A stretch of DNA of 11,520 nucleotides from Minisyncoccota bacterium. Lineage in GTDB: Bacteria; Patescibacteriota; Minisyncoccia; UBA6257; 2-01-FULL-56-20. The position numbers and the translations under genes were made by a program. Each line of letters starts with the position of its first letter. The stretch's first letter is position 1. Of this stretch, positions 5,894 to 11,520 are shown piece by piece. Where the stretch lies: NCBI GenBank assembly GCA_031291905.1, contig JARLIC010000016.1, positions 1-11,520 of the forward strand, given 5' to 3'. The notes below the pieces were generated by a model that searched no databases, was not told where the DNA came from, and saw only the letters and a list, made by a program, of their open reading frames with translations.

Positions 5894-6475
5894 TTACACC
5901 TCTTTCACGCCCGCGTCGTCCTTGAGGAGCATGAAGGCGAGGATGAGCGCGAACGCGGTGAGGGCCATCGTGGGGATCGTGACGTAGCCGAACCGGATGA
6001 AGTAGACGTAGGCGCAGTCCGGTCCGGTGGCGGAGCAGGGGATGATCGCGCCGCCGCCGAGCTGAAGATAGACGTTGTATGCGGCGATCGGGAAGCCGAT
6101 GGCGGAAAGGGCGATACAGCTCTTCTCGACGAAGCGCTGGTACATCCGTACGCGCTCGTCCTTGCGCGCGAGCATGGCGACGAAGAGGATCACTGCCTCG
6201 GTGTAAAGGAGGCCCCGCTGGATCCAGCAGAGCAGGCACGGCGCGAAGTTCGCGACATTGGAGAAGAAGAGGCTTCCGAGGACCGAGACCGCGGTGATAA
6301 GGAACGAGAAGAGCATCGCGCGACGTCCGAAGAACCGCGCGATCTTTTTGCCGATCCCTTTCTCCTGGAGCGGCGTGAGCAGCAGGACGAAGAGCACGAC
6401 GATGAGCACGTCGGCGATCACGGTAAAGAACGAGGCGATATCGATGGCGGGCTGTACAAGCGAGGTCATGGTCAT
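5894..6475 (-). CDS. DsbB/BdbC-family thiol:quinone oxidoreductase, membrane protein
   Basis: DsbB-type proteins reoxidise a thiol oxidase partner and pass the electrons to membrane quinone. The 193-aa product has about five hydrophobic segments (13-36, 53-71, 84-102, 120-140, 165-185), one more than the four of E. coli DsbB; the extra one is at the N-terminus. The first redox pair is C80-L-L-C83, at the border of a helix, followed by WIQR as in the family. The second pair is C147/C154 in PCSATGPDC, before an FIRFGYVTIPTMAL stretch that matches the last DsbB helix. The second pair is only six residues apart, nearer the BdbC form than E. coli DsbB. It is downstream of the thioredoxin-like gene and opposite cydAB. 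TATAAT preceded by TGA (6494-6489) lies 13 nt upstream of the ATG. BdbC or DsbB are both reasonable names. Confidence 0.92.
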   Translation of the reverse strand: MTMTSLVQPAIDIASFFTVIADVLIVVLFVLLLTPLQEKGIGKKIARFFGRRAMLFSFLITAVSVLGSLFFSNVANFAPCLLCWIQRGLLYTEAVILFVAMLARKDERVRMYQRFVEKSCIALSAIGFPIAAYNVYLQLGGGAIIPCSATGPDCAYVYFIRFGYVTIPTMALTAFALILAFMLLKDDAGVKEV

Positions 6476-6488
6476 GATGGTTGTTGGT

Positions 6489-6497
6489 ATTATATCA
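6489..6497 (-). promoter_or_regulatory. Extended -10 promoter of the DsbB-like gene
   Basis: On the minus strand TATAAT (6494-6489) is preceded by TGA, an extended -10 element that can work without a good -35; none is evident. The ATG at 6475 is 13 nt after the -10, so the leader is only a few bases long and has no Shine-Dalgarno. Confidence 0.6.
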
Positions 6498-6538
6498 AAT
6501 TGGTTTGATCTTGGTTTCGTCCGCGCATTTTTACGGTC

Positions 6539-6952
6539 CTATGTCGGCATCGGACATCCGGTCTTCTTTGCAAGCGTCGAGACGTTCTGCGTGCCGACGG
6601 ACCGCGAGCCGTCGGGGAACACCCACGTAGGATAATGCTGGACACCCGCGGCTTTGCAATCCGCATTTTCGGACCTGTCGGGCAGGGCGCATTCGTGATA
6701 GGGGAGATATTGCGCGCCGGTGCCGAACTTCGTCTTTTGCGCCGCGCAGTCGGGGCACCAGAACGCACCGTAGAACGTGGCGCCGGTCCCGGCGATACAC
6801 TTCGCGAGTTCATCATATTTGCCGGCCGGCGGCGGAAGTCCCTGCACATAGATGAATACCGCGAGCGCCGCGGATATGCCGAGCAGGACCCAGATCAGGA
6901 TATGGGTGCGCCGGATGGTGCGTTTGATCTTTGCCTTTTCCGCTTCCTCCAT
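6539..6952 (-). CDS. Membrane-anchored thioredoxin-like protein (VKOR-associated Trx type)
   Basis: This is a probable thiol oxidase partner of the DsbB-like protein, facing outside the membrane. The 137-aa product has a short charged N-terminus, one membrane helix (about 17-37) and a small thioredoxin-like domain with the redox motif W-C66-P-D-C69 in FYGAFWCPDCAAQKTKFG. The cis-Pro region is in KAAGVQHYPTWVFPDG (P108). The domain resembles the Trx-like module fused to bacterial VKOR proteins; here it is a separate gene beside DsbB. Four more cysteines (C52, C88, C99, C133) could form structural disulfides. The stop is TAG at 6541-6539, 63 nt before the dsbB start. The predicted promoter places the transcription start at or next to the ATG. 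The gene is divergent from cydA. The exact family name is uncertain; the fold and motif are clear. Confidence 0.88.
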   Translation of the reverse strand: MEEAEKAKIKRTIRRTHILIWVLLGISAALAVFIYVQGLPPPAGKYDELAKCIAGTGATFYGAFWCPDCAAQKTKFGTGAQYLPYHECALPDRSENADCKAAGVQHYPTWVFPDGSRSVGTQNVSTLAKKTGCPMPT

Positions 6953-6958
6953 TCAATA

Positions 6959-6987
6959 AGTTTACTTTTTTACGGTATACTTAACAA
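6959..6987 (-). promoter_or_regulatory. Promoter of the thioredoxin-like gene, overlapping the cydA promoter
   Basis: On the minus strand TTGTTA (6987-6982) and TAAACT (6964-6959) are 17 nt apart, each a 4/6 match. The ATG at 6952 lies 6 nt beyond the -10, which predicts a leaderless message. The cydA -10 (6976-6981) lies in this promoter's spacer, so both cannot be occupied at once. Confidence 0.45.
6976..6981 (+). promoter_or_regulatory. -10 element of cydAB, leaderless
   Basis: TATACT ends 7 nt before the cydA ATG (6989), so transcription would begin at the start codon. No good -35 is seen, which may point to activator control. The whole intergenic space to the divergent gene is 36 nt. 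Confidence 0.5.
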
Positions 6988-6988
6988 T

Positions 6989-8290
6989 ATGGACATCGTC
7001 GCGTTCGGCCGGGCATTTCTCGGCATCACCATGGCATTCCACATATTCTTTGCGCTCTTCGGCGTGGGAATTCCGCTTCTCGTCTCGCTTGCGGAACTCA
7101 TCGGGATCGTGCGGAAGGACGGCGACTTCACGCGGATGGCGCAGCGGTGGACGTTCGCCATGGCGGCATTCTTCGTGGCCGGCGCGATCTCGGGAACGGT
7201 CCTTGCCGTGGTCTTCGCCGTGCTTCTGCCGCCGTTTATGGCGATCGTGAGCAGGGTGGTAATCCTTCCGTTCTATATCGAAACATTCGCGTTCTTCATA
7301 GAGGCGATCTTCCTCGGCATCTACGCGTACACATGGGACCGGTTCAAGGGCAAATGGACGCACTGGCTTGCGTCGCTGCCGATCGTCGTCGCCTCGTGCG
7401 CGTCGGCGTTCTTCATCACGACCGTGAACGCGTGGATGAGCGCGCCGCAGGGATTTTCCACGGACGCGGGCGGCGCGATCACGGGAGTCGACCAATGGGC
7501 GGCGATGTGGAACGCCGCGGTCCCCACGCGCACCGGACATTCCATCCTTTCGTATTATGCGACGACGGCATTCGTGTTCGCCGCGCTCGCGGCATTCCGG
7601 TTCGTAAGGAAAGGATGGAAGGACAAGAATGCGTCCCATCGCCGCCATTACGAGAAGATGCTCGTCTTTTCGATCATCGCCGCGTTCGTGTTCTCCCTTG
7701 CAGTGGTGGCGACGGGGGATGATTCCGCACGCTATATCGCACAGCACGAGCCGGAGAAGTTCGCCGCCGCGGAGGACGTGGTACGTACCGGGAGCGATGA
7801 GCCGTTCGTGTTCGGCGGTCCCGTCGCGGTCCCGGGCGCGCTCAGTTTCCTTGTGGGCGGCAGCGAGGCGACCGTTGTGGAGGGCCTCAACGCGTTCGAT
7901 CCCGCGACATGGCCGCCGCTCGGTATCCACTACCTGTTCGATGTCATGATCGCGATCGGCGTACTCATGCTCGCCGTTCCGGCGGCCTTCCTGATATTCC
8001 GCTTCGTTCCGCGTCTGCGCGCGAAGCACGGCGCATTTTCGAAGGCCATGTCATGGCCGATCGTGATCACGGGTGCGGCCTCCGTCGTCGCCGTCGAGGC
8101 GGGCTGGATGTTCACGGAGATCGGTCGCCAGCCGTACACCATCAACGGTTTCCTCCTGACGCAGAACGCATTCACGAATTCCCATGCCGCGATCGCGTAT
8201 GCAGTCGCATTCCCCGTCTTCTACGCCGCGCTCGCCATCGCAACCATAACGGTCGTCGCGGGATATTACCGGCGCAATGAAATAGTATGA
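6989..8290 (+). CDS. cydA: Cytochrome bd-type quinol oxidase subunit I
   Basis: CydA carries the haems and the quinol site of cytochrome bd, which reduces O2 to water without pumping protons. The 433-aa product has about nine membrane helices. Haem and proton-path residues can be matched to E. coli: H18 (H19), E98 and E105 (E99, E107), H184 (H186) and M320 (M393). The quinol loop follows GDDS (243-246) and keeps K257 and E262 in EKFAAAE, equivalent to E. coli K252/E257. GRQP (379-382) is present. The quinol loop is short, as in the Bacillus type. The two Glu are seven residues apart, not eight. The start ATG at 6989 gives the usual N-terminus; the open frame further upstream is a shadow of the divergent gene. 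The stop overlaps cydB by ATGA, so the two are translationally coupled. Confidence 0.95.
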   Translation: MDIVAFGRAFLGITMAFHIFFALFGVGIPLLVSLAELIGIVRKDGDFTRMAQRWTFAMAAFFVAGAISGTVLAVVFAVLLPPFMAIVSRVVILPFYIETFAFFIEAIFLGIYAYTWDRFKGKWTHWLASLPIVVASCASAFFITTVNAWMSAPQGFSTDAGGAITGVDQWAAMWNAAVPTRTGHSILSYYATTAFVFAALAAFRFVRKGWKDKNASHRRHYEKMLVFSIIAAFVFSLAVVATGDDSARYIAQHEPEKFAAAEDVVRTGSDEPFVFGGPVAVPGALSFLVGGSEATVVEGLNAFDPATWPPLGIHYLFDVMIAIGVLMLAVPAAFLIFRFVPRLRAKHGAFSKAMSWPIVITGAASVVAVEAGWMFTEIGRQPYTINGFLLTQNAFTNSHAAIAYAVAFPVFYAALAIATITVVAGYYRRNEIV

Positions 8291-9243
8291 ACGAATACGT
8301 TGCCATCACCCTCGTCATAGTCCCGCTTTTCCTTTACGCCGTACTGCTCATGATCGAATGCGGGGCAACGGTCTTCGTCGCCGTTCCGGAACTGCTCGGT
8401 GCCGGCGGCGGCGGTGAAAAAATGGCCGCCGTCTATATCGCGCCGTTATGGGAGACGACCAACGTGTTCCTCGTGTTCGCATTCGTCTCGCTCATGGCGT
8501 TCTTTCCGGGAGCGGTGTCCATATGGGGCCGCGCGCTCGCGGTGCCGTTCTTTGTCTTTCTTGCCGTGATGGGCGTCCGCGCGATCGCGATGCTCCTCGT
8601 GTTCTATCGCAAAGGTGCGGGTCGTTTCGCGAAGGCACTCCTCGTATGCGCCGCACTTGCGTCGCCTGCCGTGTTCGCGGCGGGGATCGTCCCGTATTTT
8701 CTGACGGCCGGCGCACCGTACGGCGGAGGCCCGCTTCTTGCGTTCTGCCTCGGGGGATTCGCCCTTGCCGCAACGTTCCTCGTCTCGTTCTCGTTCTTCG
8801 GATATCTTGCCGCTCGCCGCGCGGTCCGTACGACGCATTCGATGGATTTCCTCACAACGTTCTTCGCGCTCGTATTCATTCTGGTCGTCATCCTCCTTTT
8901 CCTGATGATGCCCGTGCTTGTGCCGCACATCGCGGGCGGCGCGGCCTTTCATGCGTCGTCGTCGTTCTTTGCCGGACTTTCCGTTCTGGAGCTCGTATTG
9001 CTCGTGCCGTCCCGCCGCGACCGGAAGGACAAGGGGCGGCGCTTTGCGCTTTCCGTCGCGCTCTTTGCCGCGGCGTTCTTCGGCATCGCGTTCGCGCAGT
9101 TGCCGTACCTCGTTTATCCCGCCGTCACCGTCATGGGCGCTTTCACCGATCCCGCGACCGCGCATGCCATGTTCCTTGTGTTCGGCGCGGGGGCGCTCGT
9201 CACGCTTCCGTCGCTCGGGATACTGTATTATCTCTTCGCATAA
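8287..9243 (+). CDS. cydB: Cytochrome bd-type quinol oxidase subunit II, divergent
   Basis: CydB is the haem-free partner that supports CydA in the membrane. The 318-aa product, shorter than the 379 aa of E. coli, has about eight hydrophobic segments and starts within the cydA stop (ATGA at 8287-8290). Homology is visible in IAPLWETTNVFLVFAFVSLMAFFPG (51-75), matching the family IAPHWDGNQVWL region, and in the C-terminal GIAFAQLPYLVYPAVTVMGAFTDPATA (about 262-288). Several usual residues differ: the DGFD-GVG motif near residue 24 is replaced by IECGATV, and the WDGNEVW Asp becomes Glu (E56). Order and overlap with cydA make the identity firm despite weak similarity. No small CydX-like ORF follows. 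The 92 nt to the next gene contain no strong terminator, so read-through to the sigma factor gene is possible. Confidence 0.9.
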   Translation: MNEYVAITLVIVPLFLYAVLLMIECGATVFVAVPELLGAGGGGEKMAAVYIAPLWETTNVFLVFAFVSLMAFFPGAVSIWGRALAVPFFVFLAVMGVRAIAMLLVFYRKGAGRFAKALLVCAALASPAVFAAGIVPYFLTAGAPYGGGPLLAFCLGGFALAATFLVSFSFFGYLAARRAVRTTHSMDFLTTFFALVFILVVILLFLMMPVLVPHIAGGAAFHASSSFFAGLSVLELVLLVPSRRDRKDKGRRFALSVALFAAAFFGIAFAQLPYLVYPAVTVMGAFTDPATAHAMFLVFGAGALVTLPSLGILYYLFA

Positions 9244-9335
9244 GGCCGGACCTTTGAAAGAAATCGCACGCCGAAATGTACTAATGATACAGCCGCTTAA
9301 AAGGAGGGCGTGTTTGCCCCCGTCATATTGATATT

Positions 9336-9902
9336 ATGGATGCACGCGACGAACAAAACGACGAGCAGATTGCCGCACGAGTGCAGAAAGGGGATATGGA
9401 GGCATTTCAGATACTCGTCGAACGGTATGACCAGAAAATGGGACGCTATGCGCGCCGGTTCCTTTTTGACGGCGACGATTCGAAGGATCTTGTGCAGGAG
9501 GTATTTATCAAGGCCTACGTGAACATCCGGGGGTTCGACATCACCCGCCGGTTCTCCCCGTGGCTCTACCGGATAGCCCACAACGAGTTCGTGAACGCGC
9601 TGAAGAAGAAGAAAAAGGAGCGCGCCAACGTGTCCCTTTTCGACTTCGACGTGCTGTTCCCGCACATAAGGCTGACCGCGTCGGAGACGGCGGACACCGA
9701 TATCAAACAGCACGAACTGAAGGAGGTGCTCGAGACGTCACTCGGAAAGATCCCGCAGAAATACCGGGAGCCCCTGGTCCTCTATTATTTCGAGGAGATG
9801 AACTACAAGGAGATCGCGGACGTGTTGCGGATCCCCGTGTCCACGGTTGGCGTGCGTCTGCAGCGGGGAAAGGTGATGTTGAAAAAACTGGTCACAAACT
9901 GA
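9336..9902 (+). CDS. ECF-type sigma-70 family RNA polymerase sigma factor
   Basis: This 188-aa group IV sigma factor contains only regions 2 and 4. Region 2 (about 8-90) includes AFQILVERYDQ and the core-binding, -10-recognition stretch DLVQEVFIKAYVNIRGFD (51-68), then FSPWLYRIAHNEFVN. A Lys-rich linker (90-96) leads to region 4 (about 133-185): KIPQKYREPLVLYYFEEMNYKEIADVLRIPVSTVGVRLQRGK, a helix-turn-helix for the -35 box. The ATG at 9336 fits the family; GGAGG at 9302-9306 is too far upstream to act as its ribosome site. The stop TGA shares its A with the ATG of the next gene, a coupling common for sigma and anti-sigma pairs. The regulon cannot be told from here; the adjacent Dsb/bd genes are candidates but show no shared promoter motif that I could confirm. 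Confidence 0.93.
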   Translation: MDARDEQNDEQIAARVQKGDMEAFQILVERYDQKMGRYARRFLFDGDDSKDLVQEVFIKAYVNIRGFDITRRFSPWLYRIAHNEFVNALKKKKKERANVSLFDFDVLFPHIRLTASETADTDIKQHELKEVLETSLGKIPQKYREPLVLYYFEEMNYKEIADVLRIPVSTVGVRLQRGKVMLKKLVTN

Positions 9903-10654
9903 TGGAACAGCATTACACACCAATGAACGAAACGAACGAAAGCCGTAAAAATGGCCGGGTTGTCGACGTGATCAAGAAAGGCAATATGCGGATGCGCCCC
10001 CGGTGGCAGTTTGTGGCCCAAGGGGTGCTTCTGGTGGTCGCTGCGGCGCTGCTGTTCCTGCTCCTTCTCTATGTCGTGAGCTTCATTATTTTCATACTGG
10101 ACCAGGATGGCGCATGGTCTGCGGCCGCCCTCGGTCCGCGGGGCTGGTCGCTCTTCTTCGCCGCCCTGCCGTGGGGGATGTTCCTGCTCTCGTTCGTGCT
10201 GCTCCTGCTCCTCGCGAACCTCCTCAAGCGGTATGCGTTCATCTATCACCAGCCGCTCTTCTACTTCCTGTTCGTGTTCATCCTCGTTACCACCATCGCG
10301 GGATTCGTCATCGCGGCGACATCGTTCCATCCCGGGATCTCGCGGTTCGTCACGGATAATGTCCCCGTGCTGGGCAGCTACTACGAGCGCGAAGCGACGC
10401 TTCCCGCGAGCGTCCACCGCGGGGAAATCGTCGCATTCATGGACGGCGGGTTCGTCCTCGGGGAGGCGTCGGGGGCGACGTCCACAGTGGTCGTCGCCGA
10501 CGGCATCGTCTTTGTCGGCAATTTCTATGTGGGCGATACGGTGCTCGTGTTCGGATCGCGGCAGGCCGACGGTACGATAAAGGCGTTCGGGATCCAGCGG
10601 ATCGCCACGGCGGCCACGACCACGGTCCCGACGACGACGGTTCGCGCGGAATGA
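9902..10654 (+). CDS. Three-helix membrane protein coupled to the sigma factor, putative anti-sigma factor
   Basis: No named family can be assigned with certainty. The 250-aa product begins with a basic cytoplasmic segment (1-37, RKNGRVVDVIKKGNMRMRPRW), then three membrane helices (about 38-66, 82-107, 117-141), which places the C-terminus outside. The outer part (about 142-233) is beta-rich, with repeated strand patterns HRGEIVAFMDGGFVLGE, STVVVADGIVFVGNFYVGDTVLVFGS and GTIKAFGIQRI, like an OB-type barrel. It ends in a Thr/Ala-rich tail. The start overlaps the sigma stop by one base; an ATG seven codons later (9923) is an alternative. Position, coupling and topology suggest an anti-sigma factor that senses an envelope signal; I recall similar sigma-linked proteins in Parcubacteria. 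The open frame upstream of 9902 overlaps the sigma gene and is not used. Confidence 0.82.
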   Translation: MEQHYTPMNETNESRKNGRVVDVIKKGNMRMRPRWQFVAQGVLLVVAAALLFLLLLYVVSFIIFILDQDGAWSAAALGPRGWSLFFAALPWGMFLLSFVLLLLLANLLKRYAFIYHQPLFYFLFVFILVTTIAGFVIAATSFHPGISRFVTDNVPVLGSYYEREATLPASVHRGEIVAFMDGGFVLGEASGATSTVVVADGIVFVGNFYVGDTVLVFGSRQADGTIKAFGIQRIATAATTTVPTTTVRAE

Positions 10655-10688
10655 AAGAAAGGGGATAAGGGGGTGTAATAATATGCAA

Positions 10689-10706
10689 CCGGCACCATGG
10701 AGCCGG
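10689..10706 (+). terminator. Possible hairpin after the sigma operon
   Basis: CCGGC (10689-10693) pairs with GCCGG (10702-10706) around an 8-nt loop, 35 nt after the last stop. No T-run follows, so it may stabilise the mRNA end rather than stop transcription. Confidence 0.3.
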
Positions 10707-10850
10707 ACGCGCAAAATCAACGGAAAGGTCGCGCCGAATAAACCATAACCACCATTATAAAAATGAAATGATCCGGGGGAGCGGATCGCGAGATCGACAC
10801 TTCCTCACTTACAAAACCAAATAGCCAAATAATCTCATACTCGTGCAAAT

Positions 10851-10889
10851 CCTCCCTCGTCTTCGACCCGAGCGGAGGGTTTGTTTTTG
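10851..10889 (+). terminator. Rho-independent terminator between convergent genes
   Basis: CCTCCCTCG (10851-10859) pairs with CGAG-C-GGAGG (10869-10878), one bulged base, followed by TTTGTTTTTG (10880-10889). It ends the plus-strand cyd/sigma region about 200 nt after the last stop. On the minus strand only ATTT follows, so it may be a weak terminator for recR. Confidence 0.75.
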
Positions 10890-10913
10890 TTGCGGGGTTT
10901 GTGCTGTGTGCGG

Positions 10914-11519
10914 TTACGAACGGCGGTCGAGCGCGCTGCCGAGCGTCTCGTCGTCGCTGAACTCGATCTCGCCGCCGGTCGGCAGGCCGCGTCCGAGGCG
11001 GCTTATCTTCTTCGCGAGCGGCATGAGTTCCTTCATCACGAGCGAGGTCTGGAAATCGCCGAGCGTCGTCGGGTTGAATGCGAACACGATCTCGTCCGCC
11101 TGTCCGCCGAGGTCGTTCTGAATGAACCCCTTCAAGCTCTTTATGCGCGTCTTCTGCCAATCCTCGAGGAATCCCGTCTTGGGGATCTGTCCGATGATGA
11201 AATAGCGGCCGGTGAACCTCTTGGTGTTCTCGAGCGAGAGGAGGTCGGTCTCTTTTTCCACGACCATGATGATGCGCGTGTTCCTGGCGGGATTCGCGCA
11301 GATGTCGCAGAGCGCGCCGTCGTTTTGATGGATGAAGAAGCAGCGCGTGCAGACCTTGATCGCGCGCAGGCCGTCGATGCTTTCGGCAAGCGTATGCAAT
11401 TGAGGCGCGCCTTCGGCAATAAGGTAAAAAGCCAGGCGGATCGCCTGGCGCGGACCGATGGACGGCAGTTCGGCGAGGGCGTCGGCCACCCGCTGTATCG
11501 GATCGGGGAGTTTCATCAT
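10914..11519 (-). CDS. recR: Recombination protein RecR
   Basis: RecR helps RecO (and RecF where present) load RecA on gapped DNA. The 201 aa equal the length of E. coli RecR. The helix-hairpin-helix is at about 18-32 (LPSIGPRQAIRLAFYL), the C4 zinc finger is C57/C60/C71/C74 (CTRC and CDIC), and the Toprim domain starts at about 82 (IIMVVEKETDLLSLE) with FNPTTLGDFQTS (148-159, family NPTxEGExT) and ends in RLGRGLPTGGEIEFSDDETLGSAL. The usual GGxxSPLDGIGP segment after the first Toprim strand is replaced by GQIPKTGFLEDWQKTR (110-125), so the loop is divergent. Start choice is between ATGs at 11519 and 11516, both within three bases of the window edge; upstream context, possibly dnaX or a YbaB gene, is out of view. 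It is convergent with the sigma operon. Confidence 0.95.
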   Translation of the reverse strand: MMKLPDPIQRVADALAELPSIGPRQAIRLAFYLIAEGAPQLHTLAESIDGLRAIKVCTRCFFIHQNDGALCDICANPARNTRIIMVVEKETDLLSLENTKRFTGRYFIIGQIPKTGFLEDWQKTRIKSLKGFIQNDLGGQADEIVFAFNPTTLGDFQTSLVMKELMPLAKKISRLGRGLPTGGEIEFSDDETLGSALDRRS

Positions 11520-11520
11520 A

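Noticed and set aside
4845..5987. 380-codon plus-strand frame opposite trigger factor
   Set aside because: It is an antisense shadow caused by GC-rich codon use.
5844..6239. N-terminal extension of the trigger factor frame
   Set aside because: It overlaps the DsbB-like gene in another frame and is Arg/Pro-rich. The family N-terminus starts at the ATG at 5843, with a promoter just upstream.
6635..6988. N-terminal extension of the cydA frame
   Set aside because: It is antisense to the Trx-like gene; CydA homology begins at the ATG at 6989.
9560..9901. Upstream extension of the membrane-protein frame
   Set aside because: It overlaps the sigma factor gene in another frame; the overlapping ATG at 9902 is the natural start.

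Overview
This window looks like a chromosomal segment of a Patescibacteria/CPR bacterium of the Parcubacteria type. The evidence is the compact streamlined gene set, an Obg with no C-terminal domain, a trigger factor with no PPIase domain, very short or absent 5' leaders, and a sigma factor coupled to a three-helix membrane protein of a kind I associate with these genomes. This placement is an inference from gene content; no rRNA gene is present to confirm it. Coding regions are GC-rich. The two long non-coding stretches are more AT-rich and full of hairpins.

Layout. 1-348: 3' part of msrB (+). 349-1094: no protein gene. This stretch holds a promoter-to-terminator short RNA (about 418-498, +), an atypical tRNA-like gene (552-622, +) and a roughly 390-nt structured RNA on the minus strand, from a near-perfect promoter at 1063-1036 to a hairpin terminator near 684-643. 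1095-2549: ABC-F ATPase (-), with its own promoter and terminator. 2550-3062: no protein gene. This stretch holds a large inverted-repeat element (2641-2770) and a second candidate structured RNA (about 2879-3053, +) that contains a segment very like helix 11 of 16S rRNA. 3063-6952 (-): a run of five genes, transcribed in the order thioredoxin-like protein, DsbB-like protein, trigger factor, SDR oxidoreductase, Obg. 6989-9243 (+): cydA and cydB, overlapping by ATGA. 9336-10654 (+): ECF sigma factor and a coupled membrane protein, probably its regulator. 10851-10889: terminator. 10914-11519 (-): recR.

How the genes fit together. The thioredoxin-like/DsbB pair and the cytochrome bd oxidase are divergently transcribed from a 36-bp region in which the two predicted promoters overlap. 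In model bacteria the DsbB family passes electrons from new disulfides to quinone, and cytochrome bd passes them from quinol to O2. The cluster could therefore be a minimal, self-contained chain from protein thiols to oxygen, in a lineage that usually lacks a full respiratory chain. MsrB, which repairs oxidised methionine, fits an oxygen-exposed lifestyle. Trigger factor, SDR and Obg form a housekeeping block downstream of the Dsb pair.

The least explained material is the RNA-rich DNA in 349-1094 and 2550-3062: three candidate small RNAs, a tRNA-like gene whose anticodon arm matches (as complement) a stretch of the neighbouring short RNA, and a 130-nt multi-hairpin inverted repeat.
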